Source: Dyadobacter pollutisoli (GTDB lineage Bacteria; Bacteroidota; Bacteroidia; Cytophagales; Spirosomataceae). Taken from it: a DNA stretch of 64,000 bases. The notes under the pieces were generated by a model. The model was given only the letters and a program-made list of their open reading frames with translations. It did no database searches and had not been told where the DNA came from. Of this stretch, positions 52,004-61,454 are shown in pieces. Within the stretch, counting starts at the first letter, position 1, and every line of letters starts with the position of its first letter. Location: NCBI RefSeq assembly GCF_026625565.1, contig NZ_CP112998.1, positions 3,226,501 through 3,290,500 on the forward strand. The letters are read 5' to 3'. The position numbers and the translations under genes were made by a program.

Positions 52004-53707
52004 TCACGACTGCAATTCGCCGACGATATGGTTGATAGCGCGCGCCGTTAAAGCCATATAAGTAAGGGATGGATTTTGCGTGCTGGTCGATGTCATGCAG
52101 GCTCCATCAGTCACTAATACATTGGGGCATGTGTGCAGCTGGTTCCATTCATTGAGCAGTGAAGTTTTAGGATCTCTGCCCATTCGAACACCGCCCATTT
52201 CATGAATGTCCAGACCGGGAGCACCCTTATCATCCGTCCTTTTAATGTTCTTAATTCCGGCGGCAGTATACATTTCTTCCATTTGATCATGATAATCCTG
52301 AATCATCAGCTCATCGTTGTCATCATATTTGATCGAAATTTTTAGTAATGGAATTCCCCACCGGTCTTTTTTTGTACTATCCAACTGAACACGATTGGAT
52401 TCCTTGGGGATTGTTTCACCCGACATCCCGGACCCGACCCGCCACGCACCATATGTTGGATTCAGCAGCTGATCCTTTAATTCAGCCCCAATGCCGGATC
52501 GGTCCGATAGCAAGGGTCGGCTTGAACCTAAAAAGGCCGAATAGCCCCTTAGGAACTTGGTCTCCTGCTTTTTAACATTCCGGAAACGGGGAATGTAGGT
52601 GGCATTGGGTCGTCGCCCCTGCGTGGCAAATGAAGTTAACCCTTCAAACTCACCGGATATTTTGCCCCGATAGTTGTGAAAACCGACAAATTTCCCCATC
52701 AGCTCATGGTCATTTCCAAGCCCTTTCGGAAAGCGGGAAGACGTGGAATTTAGTAAAAGCAAATTGGTATTGAGCGAGCCGGCGTTTACACAAATTATTT
52801 TCGCTAAAAATTCGGTCTCTTCTCCGGTATGCTCATCAATGACCGTCACGCCCGTTGCCCGTTGCTGTTTTTCATCATAATTGATTTTCTGAACTACCGA
52901 ATGATGGCGTATGGTGAGCTTGCCCGTTTTTTGGGCCCAGGGAATGGTCGACGAATTGCTACTGAAATACCCCCCTAGCGGACATCCTCTGCGGCATTGG
53001 TCCCGGTGCTGGCAACCTCCCCTGCCCTGCGCGGCAAAATGCCCGTAATTTCCGGTTATATGCGCGCATCGGGCGGCAATCAACCACCGGTCACTGTATT
53101 TGGTTTGGAGGATCGCTTTCAAATGCTCCTCCATCGCTGTCATTCCGAATGGCGGCAAAAACTCTCCGTCAGGCAGCACATCAATGCCATCACGGTTACC
53201 CGAAACGCCGATAAATTTCTCTACGTGCGAATACCAGGGCGCCAGGTCCTTGTACCGGATCGGCCAGTCGACAGCAAAACCGTCACGGATGGGCCCTTCA
53301 AAATCGTAGTCGCTCCACCGCTGCACCATCCGTCCCCACATCAGCGAACGTCCACCGGTCTGGTATCCCCGGAACCAGTAAAATGGCTCATCCTGGATAT
53401 AGGGATGCTCATCGTCCTTTACAAACAGGTGCATTTTATCTTCCGTAAAAGCATGGCAGCGACTGGCGATGGGATTTTTGTCTATGATATCTTGCGGAAC
53501 CTTGTTTCGGTGCTCGATTTCGTAGGGCATCAGATTGGCCGTCGGATAATCTGTGATATGTTTTATTTCCTTGCCTCTTTCCAGCAGGAGTGTTTTCAGC
53601 CCGTTTTCTGTCAGTTCCTTCGCTGCCCATCCACCCGTCATCCCACTTCCGATCACGATCGCATCAAAGGTCCTGTCCTTGATCGAATTAATATTCAAGT
53701 TCGCCAT
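52004..53707 (-). CDS. GMC-family FAD-dependent oxidoreductase
   Basis: About 567 residues from the ATG at 53707. FAD-binding VIGSGMTGGWAAKELTENG near the start, a mid-region Cys-rich segment (GGCQHRDQCRRGCPLGG), and near the end HEMGGVRMGRDP and TQNPSLTYMALTARA, where GMC enzymes have their catalytic His and Asn. The next gene upstream encodes a gluconate-2-dehydrogenase subunit-3-like protein, the usual small partner of this kind of membrane or periplasmic sugar dehydrogenase. Such pairs in Bacteroidota oxidise glycosides, for example at C3. Exact substrate unknown. Confidence 0.92.
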   Translation of the reverse strand: MANLNINSIKDRTFDAIVIGSGMTGGWAAKELTENGLKTLLLERGKEIKHITDYPTANLMPYEIEHRNKVPQDIIDKNPIASRCHAFTEDKMHLFVKDDEHPYIQDEPFYWFRGYQTGGRSLMWGRMVQRWSDYDFEGPIRDGFAVDWPIRYKDLAPWYSHVEKFIGVSGNRDGIDVLPDGEFLPPFGMTAMEEHLKAILQTKYSDRWLIAARCAHITGNYGHFAAQGRGGCQHRDQCRRGCPLGGYFSSNSSTIPWAQKTGKLTIRHHSVVQKINYDEKQQRATGVTVIDEHTGEETEFLAKIICVNAGSLNTNLLLLNSTSSRFPKGLGNDHELMGKFVGFHNYRGKISGEFEGLTSFATQGRRPNATYIPRFRNVKKQETKFLRGYSAFLGSSRPLLSDRSGIGAELKDQLLNPTYGAWRVGSGMSGETIPKESNRVQLDSTKKDRWGIPLLKISIKYDDNDELMIQDYHDQMEEMYTAAGIKNIKRTDDKGAPGLDIHEMGGVRMGRDPKTSLLNEWNQLHTCPNVLVTDGACMTSTSTQNPSLTYMALTARAINHIVGELQS

Positions 53708-53774
53708 ATGTTGTTGTTTCAATAATCATTAAACCAAAACTGGGTCCGGAGCTTTATCATATCCGGCCCCGATA

Positions 53775-54323
53775 TTATCCGTATATATTCACCTTGTGGC
53801 CCGGAGTAATCCGGAATTTACCGTCGAACTTTCCAGGCATCATTTCGTAAGGCATGATTTCGGTCATGAAGTATTTGGAAGTAAGAAACCCTTGAATGGT
53901 ATACTGCTTGGTGGTCAATAGGAACACCTTGACGGATTTTTCTTCCGGATTCTCATCGTTCCCGCTTAATCCCTTAATGAAAGCGGTTTCCATGGCCTTG
54001 TCTTTTAAGTCCTGATTTTCGACGGATTTTTGAAAAGCCCGTAATCCAATCATGTATATTTCCTGATCCTGCTTTTTCATGCAGTCATTGACCATCAACA
54101 ATACGAAAGCCTTCAAATCCAACGCATCCGAACCTTTCACCTCAGGGTCCGACGGGATGATCACCTCTGCCAAATCCCCTAGAAAACCAACTTCCTTTTC
54201 CGAAATCCCCAGCTTTGCATATGCCGATGAAATAGTCTTCTTATCGTTATTGCGGCAGGCAGTAAAAGCCAGGATCCCGCCCGCAGTCACGCCCATCTGA
54301 ATCAAAGCAGACCTTCTATCCAT
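53775..54323 (-). CDS. Gluconate 2-dehydrogenase subunit 3 family protein
   Basis: A 182-residue exported protein with a Tat-like start (MDRRSALIQMGVTAGG, then a Cys at about residue 23 that may be a lipid anchor) and the family body VGFLGDLAEVIIPSDPEVKGSDAL (in part). Subunit 3 helps export, folding or maturation of the GMC flavoprotein encoded next, 67 bases downstream. Confidence 0.88.
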   Translation of the reverse strand: MDRRSALIQMGVTAGGILAFTACRNNDKKTISSAYAKLGISEKEVGFLGDLAEVIIPSDPEVKGSDALDLKAFVLLMVNDCMKKQDQEIYMIGLRAFQKSVENQDLKDKAMETAFIKGLSGNDENPEEKSVKVFLLTTKQYTIQGFLTSKYFMTEIMPYEMMPGKFDGKFRITPGHKVNIYG

Positions 54324-54334
54324 GTTATAAATCG

Positions 54335-55264
54335 TTATATTTTAGAAATACAAGTTTCAAGATATTTTCGTGACACATTCAGCTGCGCGGTCACCCCACC
54401 GGCTGTTTTTGCAACGGCCTCACCTCGTGGAAAAGAATGCATAAAGATCTCCGTCCATCCAGTATAGTTGATCTCTTTTAAAGCAGACAGTAATGGAATA
54501 AAATCCAGCGGGCCCTGACCGGGGAGTTGCTGCAGCTCCTCAGCTTTGCTCATATTTCCATTGCTCCCCTTACCATGCTGCCAGGCATAAAATAAAGTCA
54601 ACCGCGGCCCGATATGCCGGATCAATGCAGCCATTTCCTCTGCGGTATGCTCCAAATGGTATGGGGCAAAAGCAATCCCGACGTTCTTTTGAGGGACAAA
54701 TTCCAGCAACCATTTGATCGAGTCCGGTGTGAAGATCAGCGAAGAGGAATGGTTTTCGATCGCAACCACCAGGTCATGCCGCTCTGCCTGGGCAATGGTG
54801 GGCCGAAGGTTCTGGGCAAATTTCTTTACCTCGTTTTTCAATGCGTCGCCAGTCAGTCCCTTTTCTCCCTTTGCCCCGGTAACGATGATTTTGGTCCCAA
54901 ACCGAGATGCCAGCTTCATCTCTTCTGCCAAGGCAAACGGGCCCAGCTTATATTGCGTAATGCATCCAAGCGAGGTTTTATGCTTTTTCAAAAGCTGCCG
55001 GAATTGATCTTCACCCAGCTCATCCAGCTGCTCCCGCTGATTGCCATGGACTTTAGGCCATATATCGATTGCCGCTGCCCCATTTTTTACCACTTCGGCA
55101 AGAATGGTATCAAGGTCCATATAACCATATAAACAGGAGGAAATCATGTAATTGAGCTTCCAGGCCTTTGCATCCCTGTCCAGCCAGTGCGATGGGAGGT
55201 CGGCCAGCATCGCCGACCCCATCATACCTGACGCTGAGTGAATAAATTCTCGTCTGTTGAGCAT
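54335..55264 (-). CDS. Sugar phosphate isomerase/epimerase-like TIM-barrel protein
   Basis: A 309-residue protein: Tat-like start (MLNRREFIHSASGMMGSAML), then an AP_endonuc_2/xylose-isomerase-like TIM barrel with VVAIENHSSSLIFTPDS, IAFAPYHLEHTAEEM and INYTGWTEIFMHSF. Several relatives act on 3-keto sugars or their glycosides after oxidation. Its place between DJ-1 and the dehydrogenase genes fits an oxidise-then-rearrange/cleave sugar pathway, in the periplasm. Reaction not proven. Confidence 0.85.
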   Translation of the reverse strand: MLNRREFIHSASGMMGSAMLADLPSHWLDRDAKAWKLNYMISSCLYGYMDLDTILAEVVKNGAAAIDIWPKVHGNQREQLDELGEDQFRQLLKKHKTSLGCITQYKLGPFALAEEMKLASRFGTKIIVTGAKGEKGLTGDALKNEVKKFAQNLRPTIAQAERHDLVVAIENHSSSLIFTPDSIKWLLEFVPQKNVGIAFAPYHLEHTAEEMAALIRHIGPRLTLFYAWQHGKGSNGNMSKAEELQQLPGQGPLDFIPLLSALKEINYTGWTEIFMHSFPRGEAVAKTAGGVTAQLNVSRKYLETCISKI

Positions 55265-55267
55265 GTA

Positions 55268-55936
55268 TCAACTTTTTAGCTTTAATACCTGTTCCACGAA
55301 AAGCTTCATGTACGGCGTATTGAAATCATGCCAGGTCCGGCAACTGATCAGATTACCATCCACCACCATAGGATCAGCTACATAAACGCCGCCCACCTGC
55401 GTAATGTCCAGCTCGCATTTGGCCACAGTCGTTAACTTTCTGTTTTTGATAACCCCTGCCGCAGCCAGTATTTCCACGCCATGGCAAACCACCGATACCG
55501 GTTTATTGGTTTCGAAAAAATGCCGCGTGATCCTTAGCAGATCCTTATCATATCTTAAATATTCAGGCGCTCTTCCGCCAGAGACGAAAATGCCGTCGTA
55601 CTCTTCAGGACGAATGTCTCTGAAAGCTTTCTCCGCAGTAATGTGATAGCCCGGTGCCTCCTGGGTAATATCCCATCGAATAACGGCGTTCGGGGGGACT
55701 TCATGTGTAACCATATGGTATATGCGAGCTTCGGGGCCGCAAACCGTTACTTTAAAACCTTCTTCCTGCAAGCGAAAGAAAGGATAAAGGGTATCGACGG
55801 CTTCGGTTGCGTCGCCAATCGGCATCAGGATATTGCGGGTCTTTGCAGGTTGCCCGGCATTGGCCCGGGCTTTACGGCTTCCTCCTAACACAAAGGGGGT
55901 AGCCATAAGGATTTTGGTTAAATCTCGTCTATTCAT
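55268..55936 (-). CDS. DJ-1/PfpI family protein with Tat-like signal
   Basis: About 222 residues from the ATG at 55936 (MNRRDLTKILMATPFVLGG, a Tat-like signal); two starts further upstream are possible. DJ-1 landmarks: YDGIFVSGGRAPEYLR and VVCHGVEILAAAG with the reactive Cys. It resembles the protein at 41210 but has the export signal. It is 3 bases from the TIM-barrel gene and 18 from SusD. Confidence 0.88.
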   Translation of the reverse strand: MNRRDLTKILMATPFVLGGSRKARANAGQPAKTRNILMPIGDATEAVDTLYPFFRLQEEGFKVTVCGPEARIYHMVTHEVPPNAVIRWDITQEAPGYHITAEKAFRDIRPEEYDGIFVSGGRAPEYLRYDKDLLRITRHFFETNKPVSVVCHGVEILAAAGVIKNRKLTTVAKCELDITQVGGVYVADPMVVDGNLISCRTWHDFNTPYMKLFVEQVLKLKS

Positions 55937-55954
55937 GATTGTCATGTTCAATAT

Positions 55955-57709
55955 TTAGTAATTGGGATCCTGTATCAAAACTCCTTTTTGCAAATCGATC
56001 TGGCTTTGAGGCAATGGCCATTTGGCATTTCTGGGAGCATAACTTGTTCCGCCCATAAAGCTCCTGTACTTCGAATCGTTGGCAATGAATTTAGAAAGCA
56101 CCTGTTGGTCAATTCCCCAGCGAACAAGATCAAAAAAGCGGTTGCCTTCAAGGGCTGTTTCCAGGCGTAGTTCCATTCGGAGCGCTTCCCGGGCATAGGC
56201 CTGGCTCGGGAATGTGGTATACTCGCCAAGTTTATAATTCGCAGCCGGCTCTGTATAATCAACTACAATCGGGATCGATGGCCCAAACGATGTGTTTTTT
56301 ACCTTTCCGTACACAATGTCATTCGAGGCTCTCCGCCGCACCTGATTGATCAATTCCTTGGCATAAACCAGATCATTTTCCTCTATCGCACATTCAGCCC
56401 TCCATAACAGAACATGGGCGTATCGGTAGAATCTGAAATTTTTTGCGTTTGCCCTCGCAAATGTGGATTCGGCAGCGGTCGCAGCTTCCCTTTTATAGTA
56501 CATCTGCTTTTTTCCGGCATATGGACCGCCATTATCCTGATCCCTCACAAAATCTCTCCCGGAGTGTATACCCCAGTCCAGATAGGGAATTCCTCTCCTG
56601 CCGACCGTCCAGTCCAGTCGGGGGTCGAACAGGTGGCCCGGGGGTACAAAAGTTTCCTCGGGGTTAATCCCCATATCATTGGGCAGCGGTGTATCATTGT
56701 ACCTGGGTCCATTGATTCCCAACAATGGCAGCCCATTCGCATCCACTTTAAATGCATTCACCAAATCATCGGAAGGTTGAAAAAAACCGCAACAGGTTGG
56801 AAGGTACCGGTTATACGGCAACGTCAGCCAGGAATCGGAATTTCCGTTCCGGCCCTGCGTCGTGCCGTCATTGACGGAATATTGAATTTCAAAGATAGAT
56901 TCAACATTATTCTCAGTATAGGAGGTATAATTATGGTAAAAGCTATCCACCAGGGCAAATTTCTTACTGTTAATGACCATGTCCAGTAAGGTTTTGGCTT
57001 CACTGTACTCCTTTTGGAACATATGGACATACGCTTTTGCCGTAATGGCAGCGAATTTCGTAGCTCTGCCCGGATTCCCGGCGAAACGCTCCGGCAGGTT
57101 ATCGAGAGCAAACTGTAAGTCCTTTTCTAGATCATCCCAGATTAACCTGTCATTGGGCACCTTGCTTGGGTCCTCCACTTCTTCGGATATATAGGGGACC
57201 TGATAATGCATGACCTGCATTCTGAAATGATACAGCCCCCTGAGAAAACGGGCCTGTCCTTCCAAAATTTTCCGGTTGCTTTCATCAATCGCTGATCCAG
57301 CATTCTTGATCGCTCTCAATACGTCATTGCATCTGGAAATACCATCGTAGTGAACCTGCCATTTGTATTCGATCATAATATTGGTCGGCAATGCCACATA
57401 TTGCTCAATCTCACCTGCGGGAGATAAATCGCCCGGTGTACTTCCCTTATAGGAGTCATCCGAAGCTGAGTTCCAGACCCAGTTTTTGATGGACGCTGCC
57501 GCGGACATATTTTGCTGGTTGGCCGTGCCGCTTCCCCATCCATCCAATAAGGAATATGCTCCTATAAGCAAATAATTGACGCCGTCGAGGGTATTCAACG
57601 ATTCGGGAATAACAGTACCCTTGGGCTCTTTGTATAAGAAACTCTCCCCACAGGATTGCATCACAAGCTGCAAAGGAATGAGAACGATGAGAGAAAAAAT
57701 TTTTTTCAT
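55955..57709 (-). CDS. SusD/RagB family nutrient-binding lipoprotein
   Basis: A 584-residue lipoprotein: signal peptide with lipobox Cys in VMQSCGESFLYKE, then SusD helices (LEGQARFLRGLYHFRMQVMHY; in part) and a long C-terminal domain ending WPLPQSQIDLQKG. It is longer than the SusD at 33358. It forms the substrate-capture partner of the SusC 6 bases upstream. Confidence 0.93.
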   Translation of the reverse strand: MKKIFSLIVLIPLQLVMQSCGESFLYKEPKGTVIPESLNTLDGVNYLLIGAYSLLDGWGSGTANQQNMSAAASIKNWVWNSASDDSYKGSTPGDLSPAGEIEQYVALPTNIMIEYKWQVHYDGISRCNDVLRAIKNAGSAIDESNRKILEGQARFLRGLYHFRMQVMHYQVPYISEEVEDPSKVPNDRLIWDDLEKDLQFALDNLPERFAGNPGRATKFAAITAKAYVHMFQKEYSEAKTLLDMVINSKKFALVDSFYHNYTSYTENNVESIFEIQYSVNDGTTQGRNGNSDSWLTLPYNRYLPTCCGFFQPSDDLVNAFKVDANGLPLLGINGPRYNDTPLPNDMGINPEETFVPPGHLFDPRLDWTVGRRGIPYLDWGIHSGRDFVRDQDNGGPYAGKKQMYYKREAATAAESTFARANAKNFRFYRYAHVLLWRAECAIEENDLVYAKELINQVRRRASNDIVYGKVKNTSFGPSIPIVVDYTEPAANYKLGEYTTFPSQAYAREALRMELRLETALEGNRFFDLVRWGIDQQVLSKFIANDSKYRSFMGGTSYAPRNAKWPLPQSQIDLQKGVLIQDPNY

Positions 57710-57715
57710 CCTATG

Positions 57716-60700
57716 TTAGAATTTAAAATTTAAGCCAATTACAAATCTTCTGGGCGTTGGCCATTCACCAATGTCCACACCAAAACTGCTGTCCGACGTT
57801 TGAATCTGAGGGTCCAGCCCCGAATACCTGGTGATGGTGAACAGATTTGTAACCATCGCCGATAGCCGCAGTTCTCTCATTGCTATTTTGCTCAGTAGTT
57901 TCTTTGGTACGGTGAAGCCCAATTGGGCTGACTGGAATCTCAGGAAACTCCCGTCTTCCACATAATAAGATGAAGGAAGCTGACTGGTCACATCATTGAC
58001 TTCCGCAATGGGCATTTTTGCGTCAGCATTGCTTGCCAGGTACGGACTTCCCCAGGACTCATACAGCCGTCTTTTTGATCTGTTTTTTTGGAATAAATTA
58101 AAATCCAGCGCCCGTCGGTTGACATTCATAATGTCATTACCCAGACTAGCATAAAAGGACAATCCGAGATCGAAATTTTTGTATTGCACATTTCCGTTAA
58201 GCCCGATTGTCAAATCCGGATGCGGATTGCCAACATAGGTCCGGTCTTTGTCATCAATAATACCATCGTTGTTTACGTCCCTGAACTTGAACCGTCCGGG
58301 TGCATTGTAGTTGCCAAATGCCGGATGTTCGGCTACCTCCTGGGTAGTTTGGAAAATACCGTCGACCTGATATCCAAAAAACTGAGGGAATGAGGTGCCG
58401 ATCTGTGCCCTGGTGTAAATCTGGTCCCTGATTGCTCCTCCAATAATAACTTCTGCATCGTTCTCAGAGAGTTTGACGATTTTATTGCGGTAATGAGTCA
58501 CACTCATTCCGACATTGTATTTGATCTGCGCATTTTTACTCTGGTTCCGATAGTCAATCTGCAAATCAACGCCCCGATTGTCCATATCTCCAATGTTCAC
58601 GGACGGTACCGTTGCCTGGCCGTTTACCATCGGGATGCTTACCTGGTACAACATATCCCGGGTGCTGCGCTGCCAGAGGTCGAGCTCGACGAAAAAGTTA
58701 TTAAAGAGCGTTAAATCCAGACCTACGTTGGTGGTAGCCGTCGTCTCCCATTTGGCATTGGGGTTTCCGAAAACTGCCGATTGAAACCCCGTTGTCAATT
58801 CGTTATTGTTGCCGTTGATGGGGTAATACGACATGTCCCGGCTCTGGTTAAATGTGGTAAAGGAATTGTAATTCCCGATCTGATCGTTTCCGGATTTCCC
58901 CCAGCTCAGCCGTAGTTTTGCAAAATTAAGCCAGGATTGTGTCTTGCTGTTAATAAAAGATTCGTCAGAAAGAACCCATCCCGCGGACATGGCCGGAAAC
59001 ATTCCATATCGGTTGTTTGTACCAAATCGGGAAGATCCGTCCCGGCGCAGGGTTAGGGTGAGCAGGTATTTGTCCTTAAAATCATAGTTGACACGACCAA
59101 ACAACGAAAAGGTCGACCAGTCGCTCATTGTTCCCGAGTTTTGGATATTGCCTTCCCCGGCATCAATCACCCAATAACTTGGCGTTGTTGTCAAAAACCG
59201 GTTTCGCGATGCGCCCAGGGATTGTGAAACGCTGCCCAGGGCCTCGCTGCCTGCAAGGATGTCCAGCGTATGTTTTCCTCTGAACGTGTTTTTATACTCC
59301 ATCGTGTTCACCCAGTTCCAGGTATAGGCCTTGTTGTAGCTTTCAGAAAGTTCAGGAAATGCCCTTGCTATATAACTCTCCGGATTGATTTCCAGCGGAG
59401 TTTTGGTATGGGTATAACCATAATTTAACCCGTACTGCGACTTAACTGCGAGATTCTTTGTCAGGTTTGCCCTGGCGTACATGTTCCCGATAAAAGTCAG
59501 GTTCTGGGTTTCACTGTCTTTATAGTAATCCAATTCGGCCAGCGGATGATAAAGGTTGGCCTGTATGCCTGTCAGCCGGGTAAGAGGTGCCCAGTTTCCA
59601 CGTATATCATAAACTGGCATGAGCTCTGCAACATCCAGGAGCTGTCCGAAAATAGACCCTTCGGAGTTCTGTGTTTGCAGACCGCTGTCGTTGGTATAAC
59701 TTAGGCCGAAACTCTCTCCGATCTCCAACCATTTTGTTACATTAAAAGAGATATTGGAACGCACATTGTAGCGGTCAAAACCGGTCATTTTTACCATCCC
59801 GTCCTCCTTTAACGCACTGGCTGCGAATCCGTAAACCGTATTTTCGGTTCCTCCCACAATACTCAGGCTGTAATCCCTCGTAAATCCCGAATTCAGGATT
59901 TCTTTGTACCAGTCTGTGCCGGCATGGTTGAACTTGGTGATCGGGTAGGTAAAACGGTTATACTGACTTTCGTCTACCTGGTCTGCCCCGGCCGGGATCA
60001 GATACTGCGGGAGGTGCGGGGTTTCGCCGCTTCCAAAAATAGGGTGTGAAGGCTTGATACCGGAATTTTTGGCTTGCATCCAGAGTAATTCTGCATACTC
60101 CTGTGTATTTAACATGTCATACCGTTTGAAATTCTTCATCGTGCCGATGCGCGCACTGAAGGATACCTCCACCGGTTGAGATTTCCTTCCTTTGATCGTG
60201 GTTACCAAAATAACACCATTCGCTCCCCGCGCACCATAAATGGCTGTCGCAGATGCATCTTTTAAGACAGTAACCGATTCAATTTCAGAAGGACTGAGTT
60301 GATTGATTCCACCCGTCCGAGGCACTCCGTCGACAATCCACAGCGGGTTATTATTATTGATTGTGCTCAGTCCCCGGATACGTATTTTTGAATCACCGCC
60401 CGGCGTATTGGTGTTGGTTACGGTTGCACCGGCAATGGTGCCCTGTAGGGCTTGTGATACATTTGCGATCGGATTATTTTTAACCTTCTCGCTGCTGATG
60501 GTGCTGACGCTTCCGGTAAGGGTGACTTTCTTTTGGCTGCCATAGCCGACTACAACCAATTCCTCCAAATGCTTTTTATCCTGCATCAACACGATGTCAA
60601 GAATAGTCTGATTGTTTACCACCTTTTCGACGGTGAGATACCCGACAAAAGAGAAAACCAATACGGATTGCGTAGTGGGTACGTCAATCTCAAAGTGGCC

Positions 60701-61228
60701 ATCCACATCGGTGACAGCCCCCTTCTGGGAACCTTTCAGGAGGATATTGGCTCCCGGTAGCGGGCTTTGACTTTCATCGACAACCTTCCCTTTGATCCGA
60801 ATATCTTCCGCCTTTTTCGACTCGGTATCTACATTGCTTTTGTTAACCGGAACTTTACTTTTTTCTTCGGTCCTGATTACCACATTGCGGTCGAAGATCT
60901 TATAGGTAAGAGGCAATCCCGCAAATATTTGGTTCAAGACCTGTTCGATCGTGCCGTTGGTCACCTTCACTGTCACTTTCGTATGAACAGGTACTTCCAT
61001 CTTGTCATACAAAAACAAATATGGGGTTTGGCTCTCAACAGCCTTCAATGCCGCTTCCAGTGAGATGTTATCTTTCTCCAGCGTTATTTTTTGGCTATAA
61101 CCAGACGCCCATAACTGGGGTATAGCCAATACCAGCAGCATTGTGATTAATTTCATTTGCAGCAAAAAATTTGGAGGTACAAAGAATATGTACACTTTCC
61201 CCTTTTTGGACAAAGTATTAATTTCCAT
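57716..61228 (-). CDS. SusC/RagA TonB-linked outer-membrane transporter with STN domain
   Basis: About 1170 residues from the ATG at 61228; a longer frame to 61354 lacks a reasonable signal and is not preferred. Signal region (KLITMLLVLAIPQLWASGYS), STN domain (about 60-135), CarboxypepD_reg-like domain (about 150-230), TonB box region LEELVVVGYGSQKK, plug (KIRIRGLSTINNNNPLWIVDG; in part) and barrel ending VIGLNFKF. It should signal to the FecR encoded upstream. Confidence 0.94.
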   Translation of the reverse strand: MEINTLSKKGKVYIFFVPPNFLLQMKLITMLLVLAIPQLWASGYSQKITLEKDNISLEAALKAVESQTPYLFLYDKMEVPVHTKVTVKVTNGTIEQVLNQIFAGLPLTYKIFDRNVVIRTEEKSKVPVNKSNVDTESKKAEDIRIKGKVVDESQSPLPGANILLKGSQKGAVTDVDGHFEIDVPTTQSVLVFSFVGYLTVEKVVNNQTILDIVLMQDKKHLEELVVVGYGSQKKVTLTGSVSTISSEKVKNNPIANVSQALQGTIAGATVTNTNTPGGDSKIRIRGLSTINNNNPLWIVDGVPRTGGINQLSPSEIESVTVLKDASATAIYGARGANGVILVTTIKGRKSQPVEVSFSARIGTMKNFKRYDMLNTQEYAELLWMQAKNSGIKPSHPIFGSGETPHLPQYLIPAGADQVDESQYNRFTYPITKFNHAGTDWYKEILNSGFTRDYSLSIVGGTENTVYGFAASALKEDGMVKMTGFDRYNVRSNISFNVTKWLEIGESFGLSYTNDSGLQTQNSEGSIFGQLLDVAELMPVYDIRGNWAPLTRLTGIQANLYHPLAELDYYKDSETQNLTFIGNMYARANLTKNLAVKSQYGLNYGYTHTKTPLEINPESYIARAFPELSESYNKAYTWNWVNTMEYKNTFRGKHTLDILAGSEALGSVSQSLGASRNRFLTTTPSYWVIDAGEGNIQNSGTMSDWSTFSLFGRVNYDFKDKYLLTLTLRRDGSSRFGTNNRYGMFPAMSAGWVLSDESFINSKTQSWLNFAKLRLSWGKSGNDQIGNYNSFTTFNQSRDMSYYPINGNNNELTTGFQSAVFGNPNAKWETTATTNVGLDLTLFNNFFVELDLWQRSTRDMLYQVSIPMVNGQATVPSVNIGDMDNRGVDLQIDYRNQSKNAQIKYNVGMSVTHYRNKIVKLSENDAEVIIGGAIRDQIYTRAQIGTSFPQFFGYQVDGIFQTTQEVAEHPAFGNYNAPGRFKFRDVNNDGIIDDKDRTYVGNPHPDLTIGLNGNVQYKNFDLGLSFYASLGNDIMNVNRRALDFNLFQKNRSKRRLYESWGSPYLASNADAKMPIAEVNDVTSQLPSSYYVEDGSFLRFQSAQLGFTVPKKLLSKIAMRELRLSAMVTNLFTITRYSGLDPQIQTSDSSFGVDIGEWPTPRRFVIGLNFKF

Positions 61229-61454
61229 ATATTTGTATGGATTAGGTAAATAAATGATTAATCTGTCAACAGGATTTTCAGCCAGGCCTAACCATTCAGG
61301 GAAAGTGTTCGCAGCATTTTCCCTGATTTTTTTGTTATCCTGACCCCATCTCAAACTGTGCTTAGGGAGCTCTTCTCATAAATCAATGGGTTTAATAATA
61401 AAACAATTTTCGACCTGGTATATAATAGGCTCCAATAACGTACTAACATATACG

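Noticed and set aside
61229..61354. Upstream extension of the second SusC frame
   Set aside because: The first 42 residues lack signal-peptide character and the ATG at 61228 gives a usual SusC start.
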